From the NCBI GenBank assembly GCA_965194375.1, contig CBDAEL010000004.1: a DNA stretch of 64,000 nucleotides; one strand, 5' to 3'. The notes beneath the pieces were generated by a model. The model was not told the origin of the DNA, searched no databases, and saw only the letters and a list, made by a program, of their open reading frames with translations. Shown piece after piece: positions 39,759-48,069 of this stretch (the first letter of the stretch is position 1; each line of letters starts with the position of its first letter). The translations under genes and the position numbers were made by a program. The stretch comes from Tabrizicola_A aquatica. Lineage in GTDB: Bacteria; Pseudomonadota; Alphaproteobacteria; Rhodobacterales; Rhodobacteraceae.

Positions 39759-41267
39759 TTAGCCGATGTCGAAGGTCACGCCCTGCGCCAAGGGCAGGCT
39801 GCGGCCATAGTTCAGCGTGTTGGTGGCCCGCCGCATATAGGCTTTCCACGCATCCGACCCGCTTTCGCGCCCGCCGCCGGTTTCCTTTTCACCCCCGAAG
39901 GCGCCGCCAATCTCGGCACCCGAGGGGCCGATGTTGACATTGGCGATGCCGCAATCACTGCCGCGGGCTGAAAGAAAGAGCTCGGCCTCGCGCATATCAT
40001 TGGTGAAGATCGAAGAGGACAGGCCCTGCGGAACTTCATTATGCTTTTCAAGAGCATCGTCAAAGTCATTGTATTTCATGACATAAAGGATGGGCGCGAA
40101 GGTCTCATTCAAGACTGGGCCGATCTGGTCGGGCATCTCGACAAGTGCGGGGCGCACATAGGCGCCGCCCTCCGTTTGCACCACATCGCCACCATGCACC
40201 GTGCCACCTGCAGCGCGTGCCTGTGCCAGCGCGATCTGCATCGCTTCAAGGGCGGCATGGTCGATCAGGGGGCCCACCAGCATGCCCTGTTCCAAGGGAT
40301 TGCCCACCTTGACGGACGCATAGGCCGCCTTCAGGCGCGGCAGGAAGCTGTCATAGAGGCTCTCATGCAGGAAAAGGCGGCGCAGGGTGGTGCAGCGCTG
40401 GCCGGCCGTGCCCATCGCCGCAAAGGCCACGCCGCGCAGGGTCAGGTCAAGGTTCGCGGTGGGGGCGACGATGGCGGCGTTGTTGCCACCGAGTTCCAAG
40501 AGGCTGCGGCCAAAGCGGGCCGCGACGCGCGGGCCAACCTCGCGCCCCATGCGGGTGGACCCTGTGGCCGAAACCAGCGCCACCTTGGGGCTATCCACCA
40601 GCGTCTCACCCAGCATGCGCCCGCCGATCAGCACCGTGGTCAGGCCCGCCGGGGCCGCGCCGCCTTCGGTATTGAAGCGGGTGATCGCGCGCTCCAGCAT
40701 GGCATGGGCGGCAAGGGCCGACAGGCTGGCCTTTTCCGAAGGCTTCCACACCACGGCATTGCCGCAAACGAGCGCAAGGGCGGTGTTCCAAGCCCAGACC
40801 GCAACGGGAAAATTGAAGGCGGAAATCACCCCCACCACGCCCAAGGGATGCCAAGTTTCCATCATGCGGTGCTCTGGTCGCTCGGATGCAATTGTATATC
40901 CGTACAATTGCCGCGACAGGCCCAGGGCGAAGTCACAAATATCAATCATTTCTTGCACTTCGCCCAAGCCCTCGGACAGGACCTTGCCGACCTCGATGGA
41001 GACAAGACGGCCAAGATCCGCTTTGTGGGCGCGCAATTCCTCGGCCCAAAGCCGCACCAGCTCGCCGCGTTTTGGGGCCGGAACTGTCCGCCAATCGCGA
41101 AAGGCACGGTGCGCGGCGTCAATTCGGGCGATCGCGATAGCTGGGCTGTCTTCGGCGATCTGCACCAGCACCTCGCCGGTGATCGGCGAATGGGCGGGCA
41201 GGGGGCCTTTTGTCAGCGTGACGCCAAGCCGAGAGAGCAGTGCGGAAACATCATCGCAGAGGAGCAT
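39759..41267 (-). CDS. amaB: Aldehyde dehydrogenase of the ALDH7 type (aminoadipate semialdehyde dehydrogenase-like)
   Basis: A 502-residue NAD-dependent aldehyde dehydrogenase. GTAGQRCTTLRRLFLHE near residue 292 holds the catalytic cysteine and matches the ALDH7A1/AmaB pattern. LELGGNNAAIV near 257 holds the catalytic glutamate. The family oxidises L-2-aminoadipate 6-semialdehyde (piperideine-6-carboxylate) in lysine catabolism. No other lysine-degradation gene is adjacent, so the substrate is inferred from family motifs only. ATG 41267 has TGAGG six bases upstream; a TTG four codons earlier is less likely. Confidence 0.85.
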   Translation of the reverse strand: MLLCDDVSALLSRLGVTLTKGPLPAHSPITGEVLVQIAEDSPAIAIARIDAAHRAFRDWRTVPAPKRGELVRLWAEELRAHKADLGRLVSIEVGKVLSEGLGEVQEMIDICDFALGLSRQLYGYTIASERPEHRMMETWHPLGVVGVISAFNFPVAVWAWNTALALVCGNAVVWKPSEKASLSALAAHAMLERAITRFNTEGGAAPAGLTTVLIGGRMLGETLVDSPKVALVSATGSTRMGREVGPRVAARFGRSLLELGGNNAAIVAPTANLDLTLRGVAFAAMGTAGQRCTTLRRLFLHESLYDSFLPRLKAAYASVKVGNPLEQGMLVGPLIDHAALEAMQIALAQARAAGGTVHGGDVVQTEGGAYVRPALVEMPDQIGPVLNETFAPILYVMKYNDFDDALEKHNEVPQGLSSSIFTNDMREAELFLSARGSDCGIANVNIGPSGAEIGGAFGGEKETGGGRESGSDAWKAYMRRATNTLNYGRSLPLAQGVTFDIG

Positions 41268-41568
41268 TTTGGGCCTCAAATATCAGGGTCGGCTCAGTTG
41301 AACCGTGAACCGATCTGGGGTGCAAGGCAGGCGAAATGCCTGAAATCTTGTCAAAATGCCGTGTCAACGGGCGGTATGCTGTGTCTTGGTGGCAAAAACG
41401 CGTGTCGGCATCGTTCAATCCGACAGTCCGCCGTGCACAGACCGTCAGTTTGCCAGCGAAATATTTTTCGTGCTCCGTCCGGCCAGCAGGGCGAACCGTC
41501 CACCACGGCCTCGAAGGGTCCGGTGCCCCCTCGCGCCGAGCTAGATGCCAAGGGCGAGCGTAACCTGC
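41268..41568. other. Intergenic region between prfC and the ALDH7-type gene
   Basis: About 300 bases without a supported gene. Both flanking genes are on the minus strand, so this should hold the end of prfC transcription and the promoter of the dehydrogenase gene. Two minus-strand TTGACA hexamers (41367-41362 and 41354-41349) could be -35 boxes, but no convincing -10 was seen. A 6-bp inverted repeat lies at 41403-41425. Confidence 0.5.
41403..41425. promoter_or_regulatory. Inverted repeat TGTCGG-N11-CCGACA upstream of the ALDH7-type gene
   Basis: Perfect 6-bp inverted repeat (41403-41408 and 41420-41425), about 135-160 bases upstream of the dehydrogenase start. It could be an operator, but the repeat is short and no adjacent regulator gene exists. 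Confidence 0.25.
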
Positions 41569-43164
41569 TTACACCATCATTTCCTTGGTCGCCGTCAGCT
41601 TCAGCGCGGGGTAGTCGCGCTCGACCCGGTCAATGTCCCATTTCAGGCGCGTCAGGAATACGGTCGCCCCGTCATTATCCACGGCGATGTGGCCCTTGTT
41701 GACGTTGATGAATTTCTCCATCTCGTCTTTCGGCCCCGCCACCCAGCGCGCTGAGGTGAAGTTTGACGGCTCAAACCGCACGGGCAGCGAGTATTCCTGC
41801 TCGATCCGGCTGGCCAGCACTTCAAACTGCAAGGCCCCGACGACGCCGACGATAAAGCCCGACCCGATCATCGGCTTGAACACCTTGGCGGCACCTTCTT
41901 CGGCAAACTGCATCAGCGCCTTTTCCAGATGCTTGGCCTTCATCGGGTCCATCGCCCGCACGCCGGACAGAAGTTCTGGCGCGAAGGACGGGATTCCGGT
42001 GAAATGCAGTGCCTCGCCTTCGGTCAGAGCATCGCCGATGCGGAGTTGCCCATGGTTCGGAATGCCGATGATGTCACCGGCCCATGCCTCTTCGGCTAGT
42101 TCGCGGTCGGCAGCCAGAAACATGACCGGGTTGGCAATCGCCATCGGCTTTTTCGACCGCACATGCAGAAGCTTCATGCCACGTTCAAAATGCCCCGAGG
42201 CAAGGCGCACGAAGGCCACGCGGTCGCGGTGCTTGGCGTCCATATTGGCCTGCACCTTGAACACGAACCCGGTGACCGGCTTTTCTTCCGCCGAAATCTG
42301 CCGCTCAGCCGCCTTTTGCGGCTGCGGCTGGGGGCCGTATTCGCCCATGCCGTCCATCAGTTCCTTGACCCCGAACGAGTTGATGGCCGACCCGAACCAG
42401 ATCGGCGTCATTGACCCGTTCAGGAAGGAGGCGCGGTCAAAGGCGGGCAGAAGTTCGCGCGCCATTTCAATCTCTTCGTGGAACTTCGCCAAAAGATCCG
42501 CCGGCACATGTTCGGCCAGTTTCGGGTCATTCATCCCCGAAATCTTGATCGATTCTGCCACCTTGTTGCGGTCGGCGCGGTCCATAATCTCCAGCCGGTC
42601 GTGCAACAGGTCATAGGCGCCCACAAACTCGCGCCCCACGCCGATGGGCCAGCTGGCTGGGGTGACATCAATCGCCAGATTCTCCTGAATCTCGTCGATT
42701 ATCTCAAACACATCGCGGCTTTCGCGGTCCATCTTGTTGCAAAAGGTCAGGATCGGCAGGTCGCGCAACCGGCAGACCTCAAACAGCTTTTGCGTCTGGC
42801 TTTCCACGCCCTTGGCCCCGTCGATCACCATGATCGCGGCATCAACGGCGGTGAGGGTGCGGTAGGTGTCTTCGGAGAAATCCGAGTGGCCGGGGGTGTC
42901 GACCAGATTGAAGCGGAACTCGCGGTAGTCAAACGACATGGCGCTCGCCGAAACCGAGATGCCCCGGTCGGCTTCGATCTTCATGAAGTCTGACCGCGTG
43001 CGCCGGGCTTCGCCCTTGGCGCGCACTTGGCCTGCCATCTGAATGGCACCCCCGAACAGCAGGAACTTTTCGGTCAAGGTGGTTTTGCCGGCGTCGGGGT
43101 GCGAGATGATCGCAAAGGTCCGGCGGCGGGCGATTTCGGGCGGAAGGGGCGCTGCGTTTGTCAT
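41569..43164 (-). CDS. prfC: Peptide chain release factor 3
   Basis: A 531-residue GTPase that recycles RF1/RF2 from ribosomes after termination. The P-loop is SHPDAGKTTLTEK near residue 21, G3 is DTPGHSDFSEDTY near 92, and G4 NKMDRESRD near 145. The region around RFEPSNFTSARWVAG and the C-terminus match RF3 rather than EF-G. Length is normal. The gene appears monocistronic on the minus strand. Confidence 0.95.
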   Translation of the reverse strand: MTNAAPLPPEIARRRTFAIISHPDAGKTTLTEKFLLFGGAIQMAGQVRAKGEARRTRSDFMKIEADRGISVSASAMSFDYREFRFNLVDTPGHSDFSEDTYRTLTAVDAAIMVIDGAKGVESQTQKLFEVCRLRDLPILTFCNKMDRESRDVFEIIDEIQENLAIDVTPASWPIGVGREFVGAYDLLHDRLEIMDRADRNKVAESIKISGMNDPKLAEHVPADLLAKFHEEIEMARELLPAFDRASFLNGSMTPIWFGSAINSFGVKELMDGMGEYGPQPQPQKAAERQISAEEKPVTGFVFKVQANMDAKHRDRVAFVRLASGHFERGMKLLHVRSKKPMAIANPVMFLAADRELAEEAWAGDIIGIPNHGQLRIGDALTEGEALHFTGIPSFAPELLSGVRAMDPMKAKHLEKALMQFAEEGAAKVFKPMIGSGFIVGVVGALQFEVLASRIEQEYSLPVRFEPSNFTSARWVAGPKDEMEKFINVNKGHIAVDNDGATVFLTRLKWDIDRVERDYPALKLTATKEMMV

Positions 43165-43226
43165 GGGGCGGGGCTTTAGCGCAAAGGCGGGCGCGCGTCC
43201 ACCGAGATGCAGCCGAATGCCGGGGC

Positions 43227-44234
43227 TTAGCGCCGGCTTCGGCCCGGTTTGAACAGGGTTTCCGCCCCGACCGCATCCAGAAACTGGCGCCCGGCCTCGG
43301 TGCCAAAGTGCTGCACCTGACGCAAACCCGGAAAGCGCGCCTTGACGTCGGCGGACAATTCGGTGGGCAGGCGGTTTACGGTGGCGTCATTCACCATCAG
43401 GCTTTCGGCGGGCACGCCCTCGGCATAGATGATCTCATGGCGATCAAAGACGATGCTGAGAAAATCGACAAAGCCGCCTTCGCGCAGGAACACCCGCTCG
43501 CCATCGACCAGATGCTTGGCCTGCACCAACAGCTCAGAGGTGGCCAGCCCGGCCATCCGCTCGCGTTGATAGAGGAACATCCGGTGATGCTGGCTGACAA
43601 TCAGATCGCCCGCATTGCCCAAAGTGCCTGCGGTGATGACCACGGGCGCAAAGGGGCCGACAGCCTTGAGCGTGGCGCGCCCGATCCAGCGGATCGGCTG
43701 GCCGCCATGGTCGCGCGTCAGCACCTTGTCGCCGGGGTTCAGATCCTCAATCGGCTTTTGCGCGCCGGTGGCCAGCGTGATCATGGTGCCGCGCGCAAAA
43801 GAGATGCACAAAAGGTCAGACAGACCCGCATCATCTGGGGCCGCTTCCACCTTGAGAAGCGTGTAATCGGTCGCCGTGGCCATGGGAGAGAGGGGCAGGG
43901 CAAAGCGGCTGCCATCCGGCAGGGCCAGCACCAAAATCTCAACCCGGTCACCCTCTTCGCCCATCAGCGCATAGCGGGCCTCAAGCCGGATCACTTCCCC
44001 CTCGCGCCCGACGGCCGACCCGGCGGCGACGCGCTGTGCCGTGCCCGGCGCGCGGGTGACGACAAGACGGCGCGGGCGGTTGTCTGGGTCCAGTTGATAG
44101 ATGTCACCGGGACAGACATCGGCAGGGCCCATTAACCCGTCGCCATGTGCCGCGCCGTGGCTGACATAGATGTCATCGGCCGCCAGAACCTGGCAGGCAT
44201 GACCGGGGAGAGCGGAAAAGGCTTCGTCTGTCAT
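43227..44234 (-). CDS. Hint-domain protein (hedgehog/intein type)
   Basis: A 335-residue protein of the Hint-domain group abundant in Rhodobacteraceae. After an N-terminal part of about 145 residues, the Hint fold begins at LLCISFARGTMITLATG, followed by PIEDLNPGDKVLTRDHGGQPIRWIG and VSQHHRMFL. In typical members a cysteine directly precedes the FARGT-like turn. Here this residue is Ser and the nearest Cys is two positions earlier, so self-cleavage is uncertain. No RTX repeats or signal peptide are visible. The ATG at 44234 is chosen; a GTG three codons earlier is possible. The function is unknown. Confidence 0.75.
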   Translation of the reverse strand: MTDEAFSALPGHACQVLAADDIYVSHGAAHGDGLMGPADVCPGDIYQLDPDNRPRRLVVTRAPGTAQRVAAGSAVGREGEVIRLEARYALMGEEGDRVEILVLALPDGSRFALPLSPMATATDYTLLKVEAAPDDAGLSDLLCISFARGTMITLATGAQKPIEDLNPGDKVLTRDHGGQPIRWIGRATLKAVGPFAPVVITAGTLGNAGDLIVSQHHRMFLYQRERMAGLATSELLVQAKHLVDGERVFLREGGFVDFLSIVFDRHEIIYAEGVPAESLMVNDATVNRLPTELSADVKARFPGLRQVQHFGTEAGRQFLDAVGAETLFKPGRSRR

Positions 44235-44378
44235 CAAAGGCACGGTTTCAAAGGAATTAGGTCTGATCTAGAGGGCTTGACCCTCAGACACAACGCGGAT
44301 GGGCGACACGCTAAGCTGCTATTGCGGCGGATTTTTGGCCTGCTAAGGTTTTGCGTTACAGGACAAGGGGAGACTGGC

Positions 44379-45155
44379 ATGGATCTGGGTGTGCGCGGCA
44401 AACGGGCTTTGGTGACGGCGGCTTCCAAGGGGTTGGGGCGGGGCTGTGCCATGGCTTTGGCCGAGGCGGGTGTGGATCTGGTGCTGAACGCCCGCGGGGC
44501 CGAGGCGCTGGAGGCGACCGCCGCGGCGATCCGCGCGGCCCATGGCGTGCAGGTCACGACGGTCGCAGGCGACATTACCACCGAGGCCGGGCGCGCGGCC
44601 GTTCTGGCCCATGGCCCCTTTGACATTCTGGTGACCAATGCTGGCGGCCCGCCGCCGGGCATGTGGCACGACTGGAGCCGGGATGATTTCATCAAGGCGA
44701 TTGATGCCAATATGCTGACCCCGATCGCGCTGATGCAGGGCTGCCTGCCGGGGATGATCGAACGCGGCTGGGGCCGGGTGGTCAACATCACCTCACAATC
44801 GGTAAAATCGCCCATTCCGCAGCTGGGCCTGTCGAATGCCGCGCGGGCGGGGCTGACCGGCTTTGTCGCGGGCACCTCGCGGCAGGTGGCGCCCCATGGG
44901 GTGACGATCAACAACCTTTTGCCTGGTATCCACGACACCGATCGCGCAATTGCGCTCGATGGTGGGGTGGTCAAGGCGCGTGGGATCAGCATGGAAGAGG
45001 CGCGGGCTGAACGTATGGCCACCATCCCCGCCCGCCGCTATGGCACCTCGGAAGAGTTTGGCGCGGCCTGCGCCTTTTTGTGCAGCCAACATGCTGGGTT
45101 CATTGTGGGCCAAAACATCCTGTTGGATGGTGGGTCGGTGAACACGACGCTGTAA
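44379..45155 (+). CDS. SDR-family protein with altered active site (FabG-like)
   Basis: A 258-residue Rossmann-fold protein of the short-chain dehydrogenase family. The nucleotide motif is TAASKGLGRG (residues 13-22), and NAGG follows at 87-90. The usual catalytic Ser is present (NITSQS, 137-142), but the YxxxK pair is replaced by Ser152 and Arg156 in LSNAARAG. This variant is known from a subgroup of FabG-like SDRs whose activity is unclear. The ATG at 44379 has AAGGGGAG upstream; the open frame extending back to 44145 runs antisense over the Hint gene. The partner or substrate is unknown. Confidence 0.85.
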   Translation: MDLGVRGKRALVTAASKGLGRGCAMALAEAGVDLVLNARGAEALEATAAAIRAAHGVQVTTVAGDITTEAGRAAVLAHGPFDILVTNAGGPPPGMWHDWSRDDFIKAIDANMLTPIALMQGCLPGMIERGWGRVVNITSQSVKSPIPQLGLSNAARAGLTGFVAGTSRQVAPHGVTINNLLPGIHDTDRAIALDGGVVKARGISMEEARAERMATIPARRYGTSEEFGAACAFLCSQHAGFIVGQNILLDGGSVNTTL

Positions 45156-45224
45156 CGCGGCGCACTTGCCGGGTTAGGGCGGGCCTGTTAGGTAACGCCC
45201 GATAAAATCTGTCGGATACCGCAC

Positions 45225-46310
45225 GTGACCGCATCCACGCCTCGCCTTGTCGTCGAACAGCTCAGCCGCCGGTTTGGCGGTCAGTTGGTGGTGTCAGAGG
45301 TGTCGCTGTCGGTTGAGGCGGGCAAGGTGATGTGTCTGCTGGGCCCTTCGGGCTGCGGCAAGTCCACCACCCTGCGGATGATTGCTGGGGTGGATCGGCC
45401 TGACGCAGGCCGCATTTGGATTGATGGCGTCGAAGTCTTTGGCCCCACCGTCAACCTGCCGCCCGAAGCGCGCGGCGTTGGGTTGATGTTTCAGGATTTT
45501 GCGCTGTTTCCGCATCTGACGGTGGCGGGCAACATCGCTTTTGGCCTGAAGGGTGATGCGGCCCTAAAGGCCCGGCGGGTGGCTGAGCTTTTGGACAAGG
45601 TCAATCTGCCCGGCTTTGCTGACAAGCACCCGCATGAGCTGTCGGGGGGGGAGCAGCAGCGCGTGGCCTTGGCCCGCGCCTTGGCCCCGCGCCCGCGCAT
45701 CATGCTGATGGATGAGCCCTTTTCGGGCCTCGACAACCGCCTGCGCGACGGGGTCCGCGATGCCACTTTGGCGCTACTGAAAGAAGAGGGCGCGGCGGTT
45801 TTGTTGGTCACGCATGAGCCGGATGAGGCCATGCGGATGGCCGATGAGATTGCGCTGATGCGCGCGGGTGTCATCGTGCAACGCGGCGCGCCCTATAACA
45901 TCTACAACTCGCCAGTGGATCGGGCCGCAGCTGGATTTTTCAGCGATATCAATGTGATTCAGGGTGTCTCGAAAGGCGCGTTGACCGAAACGCCCTTTGG
46001 CGCCTTTTTGACACCGGGCCATGCCGATGGGGCTGCGGTGGATATCATCATCCGCCCTCAGCATCTCAAGATCGACTTTGACCGCGCAGGCCGTGGCCCG
46101 AATCCCACGGTGCAAGACGGCACGCCCGCGCGCGGCACGGTGACGCGGGCGCGGTATCTCGGCCGTGAAAGCCTGGTCGATTTTGCCATGGACGAAGGCC
46201 CCTTGACCCTGACCGCCGCGGTTCCGGGGGTGTTTTTGCCCAAACCCGGCACAGTCCTGTGGCTGATGATCCGCCGCGACCGCTGTTTTGTGTTTCCCGC
46301 CAGCGCGTGA
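45225..46310 (+). CDS. ABC transporter ATP-binding protein (iron/polyamine-importer type), no permease nearby
   Basis: A 361-residue ATPase of the FbpC/PotA group. Walker A is GPSGCGKST at residues 40-48, the signature LSGGEQQRVALARAL near 145, and Walker B IMLMDEPFSGLD near 168. The C-terminal 100 residues look like a TOBE domain (IIRPQHLKI). Such ATPases normally sit beside two permeases and a binding protein, but none is in the neighbourhood. The start is GTG at 45225. It may serve a transporter encoded elsewhere. Confidence 0.85.
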   Translation: MTASTPRLVVEQLSRRFGGQLVVSEVSLSVEAGKVMCLLGPSGCGKSTTLRMIAGVDRPDAGRIWIDGVEVFGPTVNLPPEARGVGLMFQDFALFPHLTVAGNIAFGLKGDAALKARRVAELLDKVNLPGFADKHPHELSGGEQQRVALARALAPRPRIMLMDEPFSGLDNRLRDGVRDATLALLKEEGAAVLLVTHEPDEAMRMADEIALMRAGVIVQRGAPYNIYNSPVDRAAAGFFSDINVIQGVSKGALTETPFGAFLTPGHADGAAVDIIIRPQHLKIDFDRAGRGPNPTVQDGTPARGTVTRARYLGRESLVDFAMDEGPLTLTAAVPGVFLPKPGTVLWLMIRRDRCFVFPASA

Positions 46311-46318
46311 ACCCGTTT

Positions 46319-47002
46319 CTAGGCTGACACTTCTGCCGCCAGCGCGCGATAGTCTGCCAGACCTTGCCCCGGCACTTCGGCAAAGACCTCGCCCGTTGGA
46401 GTGATGGCCATGATCCGGTCCAGCCGGAACGCCCGAAAACCGCCGCGCGCCTCGCACCACGCGGCCAGCACCCAGATCTGGCCTTGCAGATCCAGCGCCA
46501 GCGGGCGGACGTCGCGGTGGCTCTCCAGTTCGTTCAAGTCAAGATAGGCGATGCTCAGCCGCTCGTGCTCGGCAATCGCGGCGCGCAAGATCGGCAGGTG
46601 CGGCTCGGCGCGGGTGGTTGTGGTGCCCGTGAAGGCAAAGATGTCTTCGCGGTCCGGGTCAACCGGGGCAGGGGCCACGGCCCCGATTTTGGAGGCAAGG
46701 CTGCGCGCCGCGCGGGCCAGTGCCGGGTCTTCGCCTGCCGCGACCAATCGCAGGCCCGCCCGCAAGGCCTCCAATTCACTGGCTCCCAGCATCAAGGGCG
46801 GCAAGGTGGTGGGCGCGCGCAGGATATAGCCCACACCACGTTCGCCCTCGATCGGCATGCCGCTGGCCATCAAGGTGCCCATGTCGCGCCAGATCGTGCG
46901 CACCGAGACGCCGCCCAAAGCCTGCGCCAGATCGGCGGCGCGGTGCAACCGGCCATCGCGCAGGATCTGCACAAGGTCAAACAGACGGTCAGAGCGGCGC
47001 AT
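46319..47002 (-). CDS. YafY-type transcriptional regulator (HTH plus WYL domain)
   Basis: A 227-residue regulator. An N-terminal winged HTH (DRLFDLVQILRDGRLHRAADLAQALGGVSVRTIWRDM, residues 5-41, split for description) is followed by a WYL domain at about 130-215 with HRDVRPLALDLQGQIWVLAAWCE. WYL domains bind small ligands or nucleic acids. It is divergent from tatABC, and a perfect 22-bp palindrome lies 23 bases upstream of its start, so autorepression is likely. The target genes are unknown. Confidence 0.88.
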   Translation of the reverse strand: MRRSDRLFDLVQILRDGRLHRAADLAQALGGVSVRTIWRDMGTLMASGMPIEGERGVGYILRAPTTLPPLMLGASELEALRAGLRLVAAGEDPALARAARSLASKIGAVAPAPVDPDREDIFAFTGTTTTRAEPHLPILRAAIAEHERLSIAYLDLNELESHRDVRPLALDLQGQIWVLAAWCEARGGFRAFRLDRIMAITPTGEVFAEVPGQGLADYRALAAEVSA

Positions 47003-47024
47003 GGGGGTCCTTTTTCAAGTCATC

Positions 47025-47046
47025 AACTGACAATTAATTGTCAGTT
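47025..47046. promoter_or_regulatory. Perfect 22-bp palindrome between the WYL regulator and tatA
   Basis: AACTGACAATTAATTGTCAG plus TT (47025-47046) is self-complementary over all 22 bases, in an AT-rich pocket of GC-rich DNA. It lies 23-44 bases upstream of the regulator start and about 110 bases upstream of tatA. It contains TTGTCA, which could be part of a -35 box. It is a strong operator candidate for the adjacent regulator. Confidence 0.7.
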
Positions 47047-47153
47047 ACCCAAAATGTCCAGCCCTTTGCCCCTTACACCCGGCCCAGTTCTGCCCCTAGC
47101 ATGGGATCAAGCTGCAATCTGGCCACTCGGTTGGCCACATCGGAGAGATCATC

Positions 47154-47366
47154 ATGCTGAACAACATCGGCCTTCCCGGCATCCTTCTTATCGCAGTCGT
47201 CGTGCTTGTGCTTTTTGGCAAGGGCAAGGTCTCGGCGCTGATGGGCGAAGTGGGCAAGGGCATCACCGCCTTCAAAAAGGGCGTGAACGACGGCACCAAG
47301 GAAATTGAGACCGAGACCGCTGAGACGGCCAAGGATGTGACCCCGGCCGAGAAGGACAAGGTCTGA
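47154..47366 (+). CDS. tatA: Sec-independent protein translocase subunit TatA
   Basis: A 70-residue single-span membrane protein that forms the pore-like oligomer of the twin-arginine translocase, exporting folded proteins. MLNNIGLPGILLIAVVVLVLFGKGKV is the transmembrane segment with the FGxxK hinge, followed by an amphipathic helix (GEVGKGITAFKKGV) and an acidic tail. It is first of tatABC. The GAGATC-preceded ATG is the only sensible start. Confidence 0.93.
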   Translation: MLNNIGLPGILLIAVVVLVLFGKGKVSALMGEVGKGITAFKKGVNDGTKEIETETAETAKDVTPAEKDKV

Positions 47367-47406
47367 CACCCGTCCATTTCGCGAAACGCAATCTGCGGAG
47401 GGGCGC

Positions 47407-48069
47407 ATGGACTTAGGCATGTCTGAACTTTTGGTCATCGGGATCGTGGCGTTGATCGTCATCGGCCCGAAAGACCTGCCGGAAATGTTCCGCCAGCTTG
47501 GCCGGTTTACCGCCAAGATGCGCGCGATGGCGCGCGATTTTTCGCGTGCCATGGAGCAGGCGGCGAAAGAAACTGGCGTGGCGGATGTGGCCAAAGATTT
47601 GAAGTCGGTGGCGAACCCCAAGGCAGCGGGCCTGAACGCGGTCAAGGATGCGGTCGACAAGTTCGAACGCTGGGACCCGATCAAGAATGCCGCCCGCCCG
47701 ACCGAACCCATGCGATCTGGCCCTCTCGTGCCGCCGCCGATGCCGCCGATGGCCAAGCCCGCCGAGGTTGCAGCCGTGGCCGAACCGGCCGCTGCGGTTC
47801 CTGAACCGGTGACGTCCGCCCCTGCGCCTGGCCCCAACACTGCCGCGCTTTACGAAAAGAAGGCTGCGAAAGAGGCGATTGTCAAAGAGGCGGCGGCCAA
47901 GCTGAAGGCCTTGGATGCAACCCCTGTGGCCGCCACCCCGGCGGCCGATCCCGCACCTGCCAAACCTGCACGCGCGTCCAAGTCAGCCGCCGCGACGGCG
48001 CCGGCCGCGGCCGCCCCCAAAACCGCCGCGCCCAAGGCTCCGCGCAAGAAGAAAGCTGCGGAAGAATGA
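47407..48069 (+). CDS. tatB: Sec-independent protein translocase subunit TatB
   Basis: A 220-residue membrane protein of the Tat substrate receptor. The N-terminus MDLGMSELLVIGIVALIVIGPKDLPEM has the transmembrane helix with the GPKxLP hinge, then an amphipathic helix. From about residue 95 the tail is rich in Ala, Pro and Lys, as in other alphaproteobacteria. GGAGGGGCGC precedes the start. It overlaps tatC by four bases. Confidence 0.93.
   Translation: MDLGMSELLVIGIVALIVIGPKDLPEMFRQLGRFTAKMRAMARDFSRAMEQAAKETGVADVAKDLKSVANPKAAGLNAVKDAVDKFERWDPIKNAARPTEPMRSGPLVPPPMPPMAKPAEVAAVAEPAAAVPEPVTSAPAPGPNTAALYEKKAAKEAIVKEAAAKLKALDATPVAATPAADPAPAKPARASKSAAATAPAAAAPKTAAPKAPRKKKAAEE

Noticed and set aside
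44145..44378. N-terminal extension of the SDR protein
   Set aside because: This part is antisense to the Hint-domain gene. The ATG at 44379 has a good ribosome site and begins at the SDR fold.
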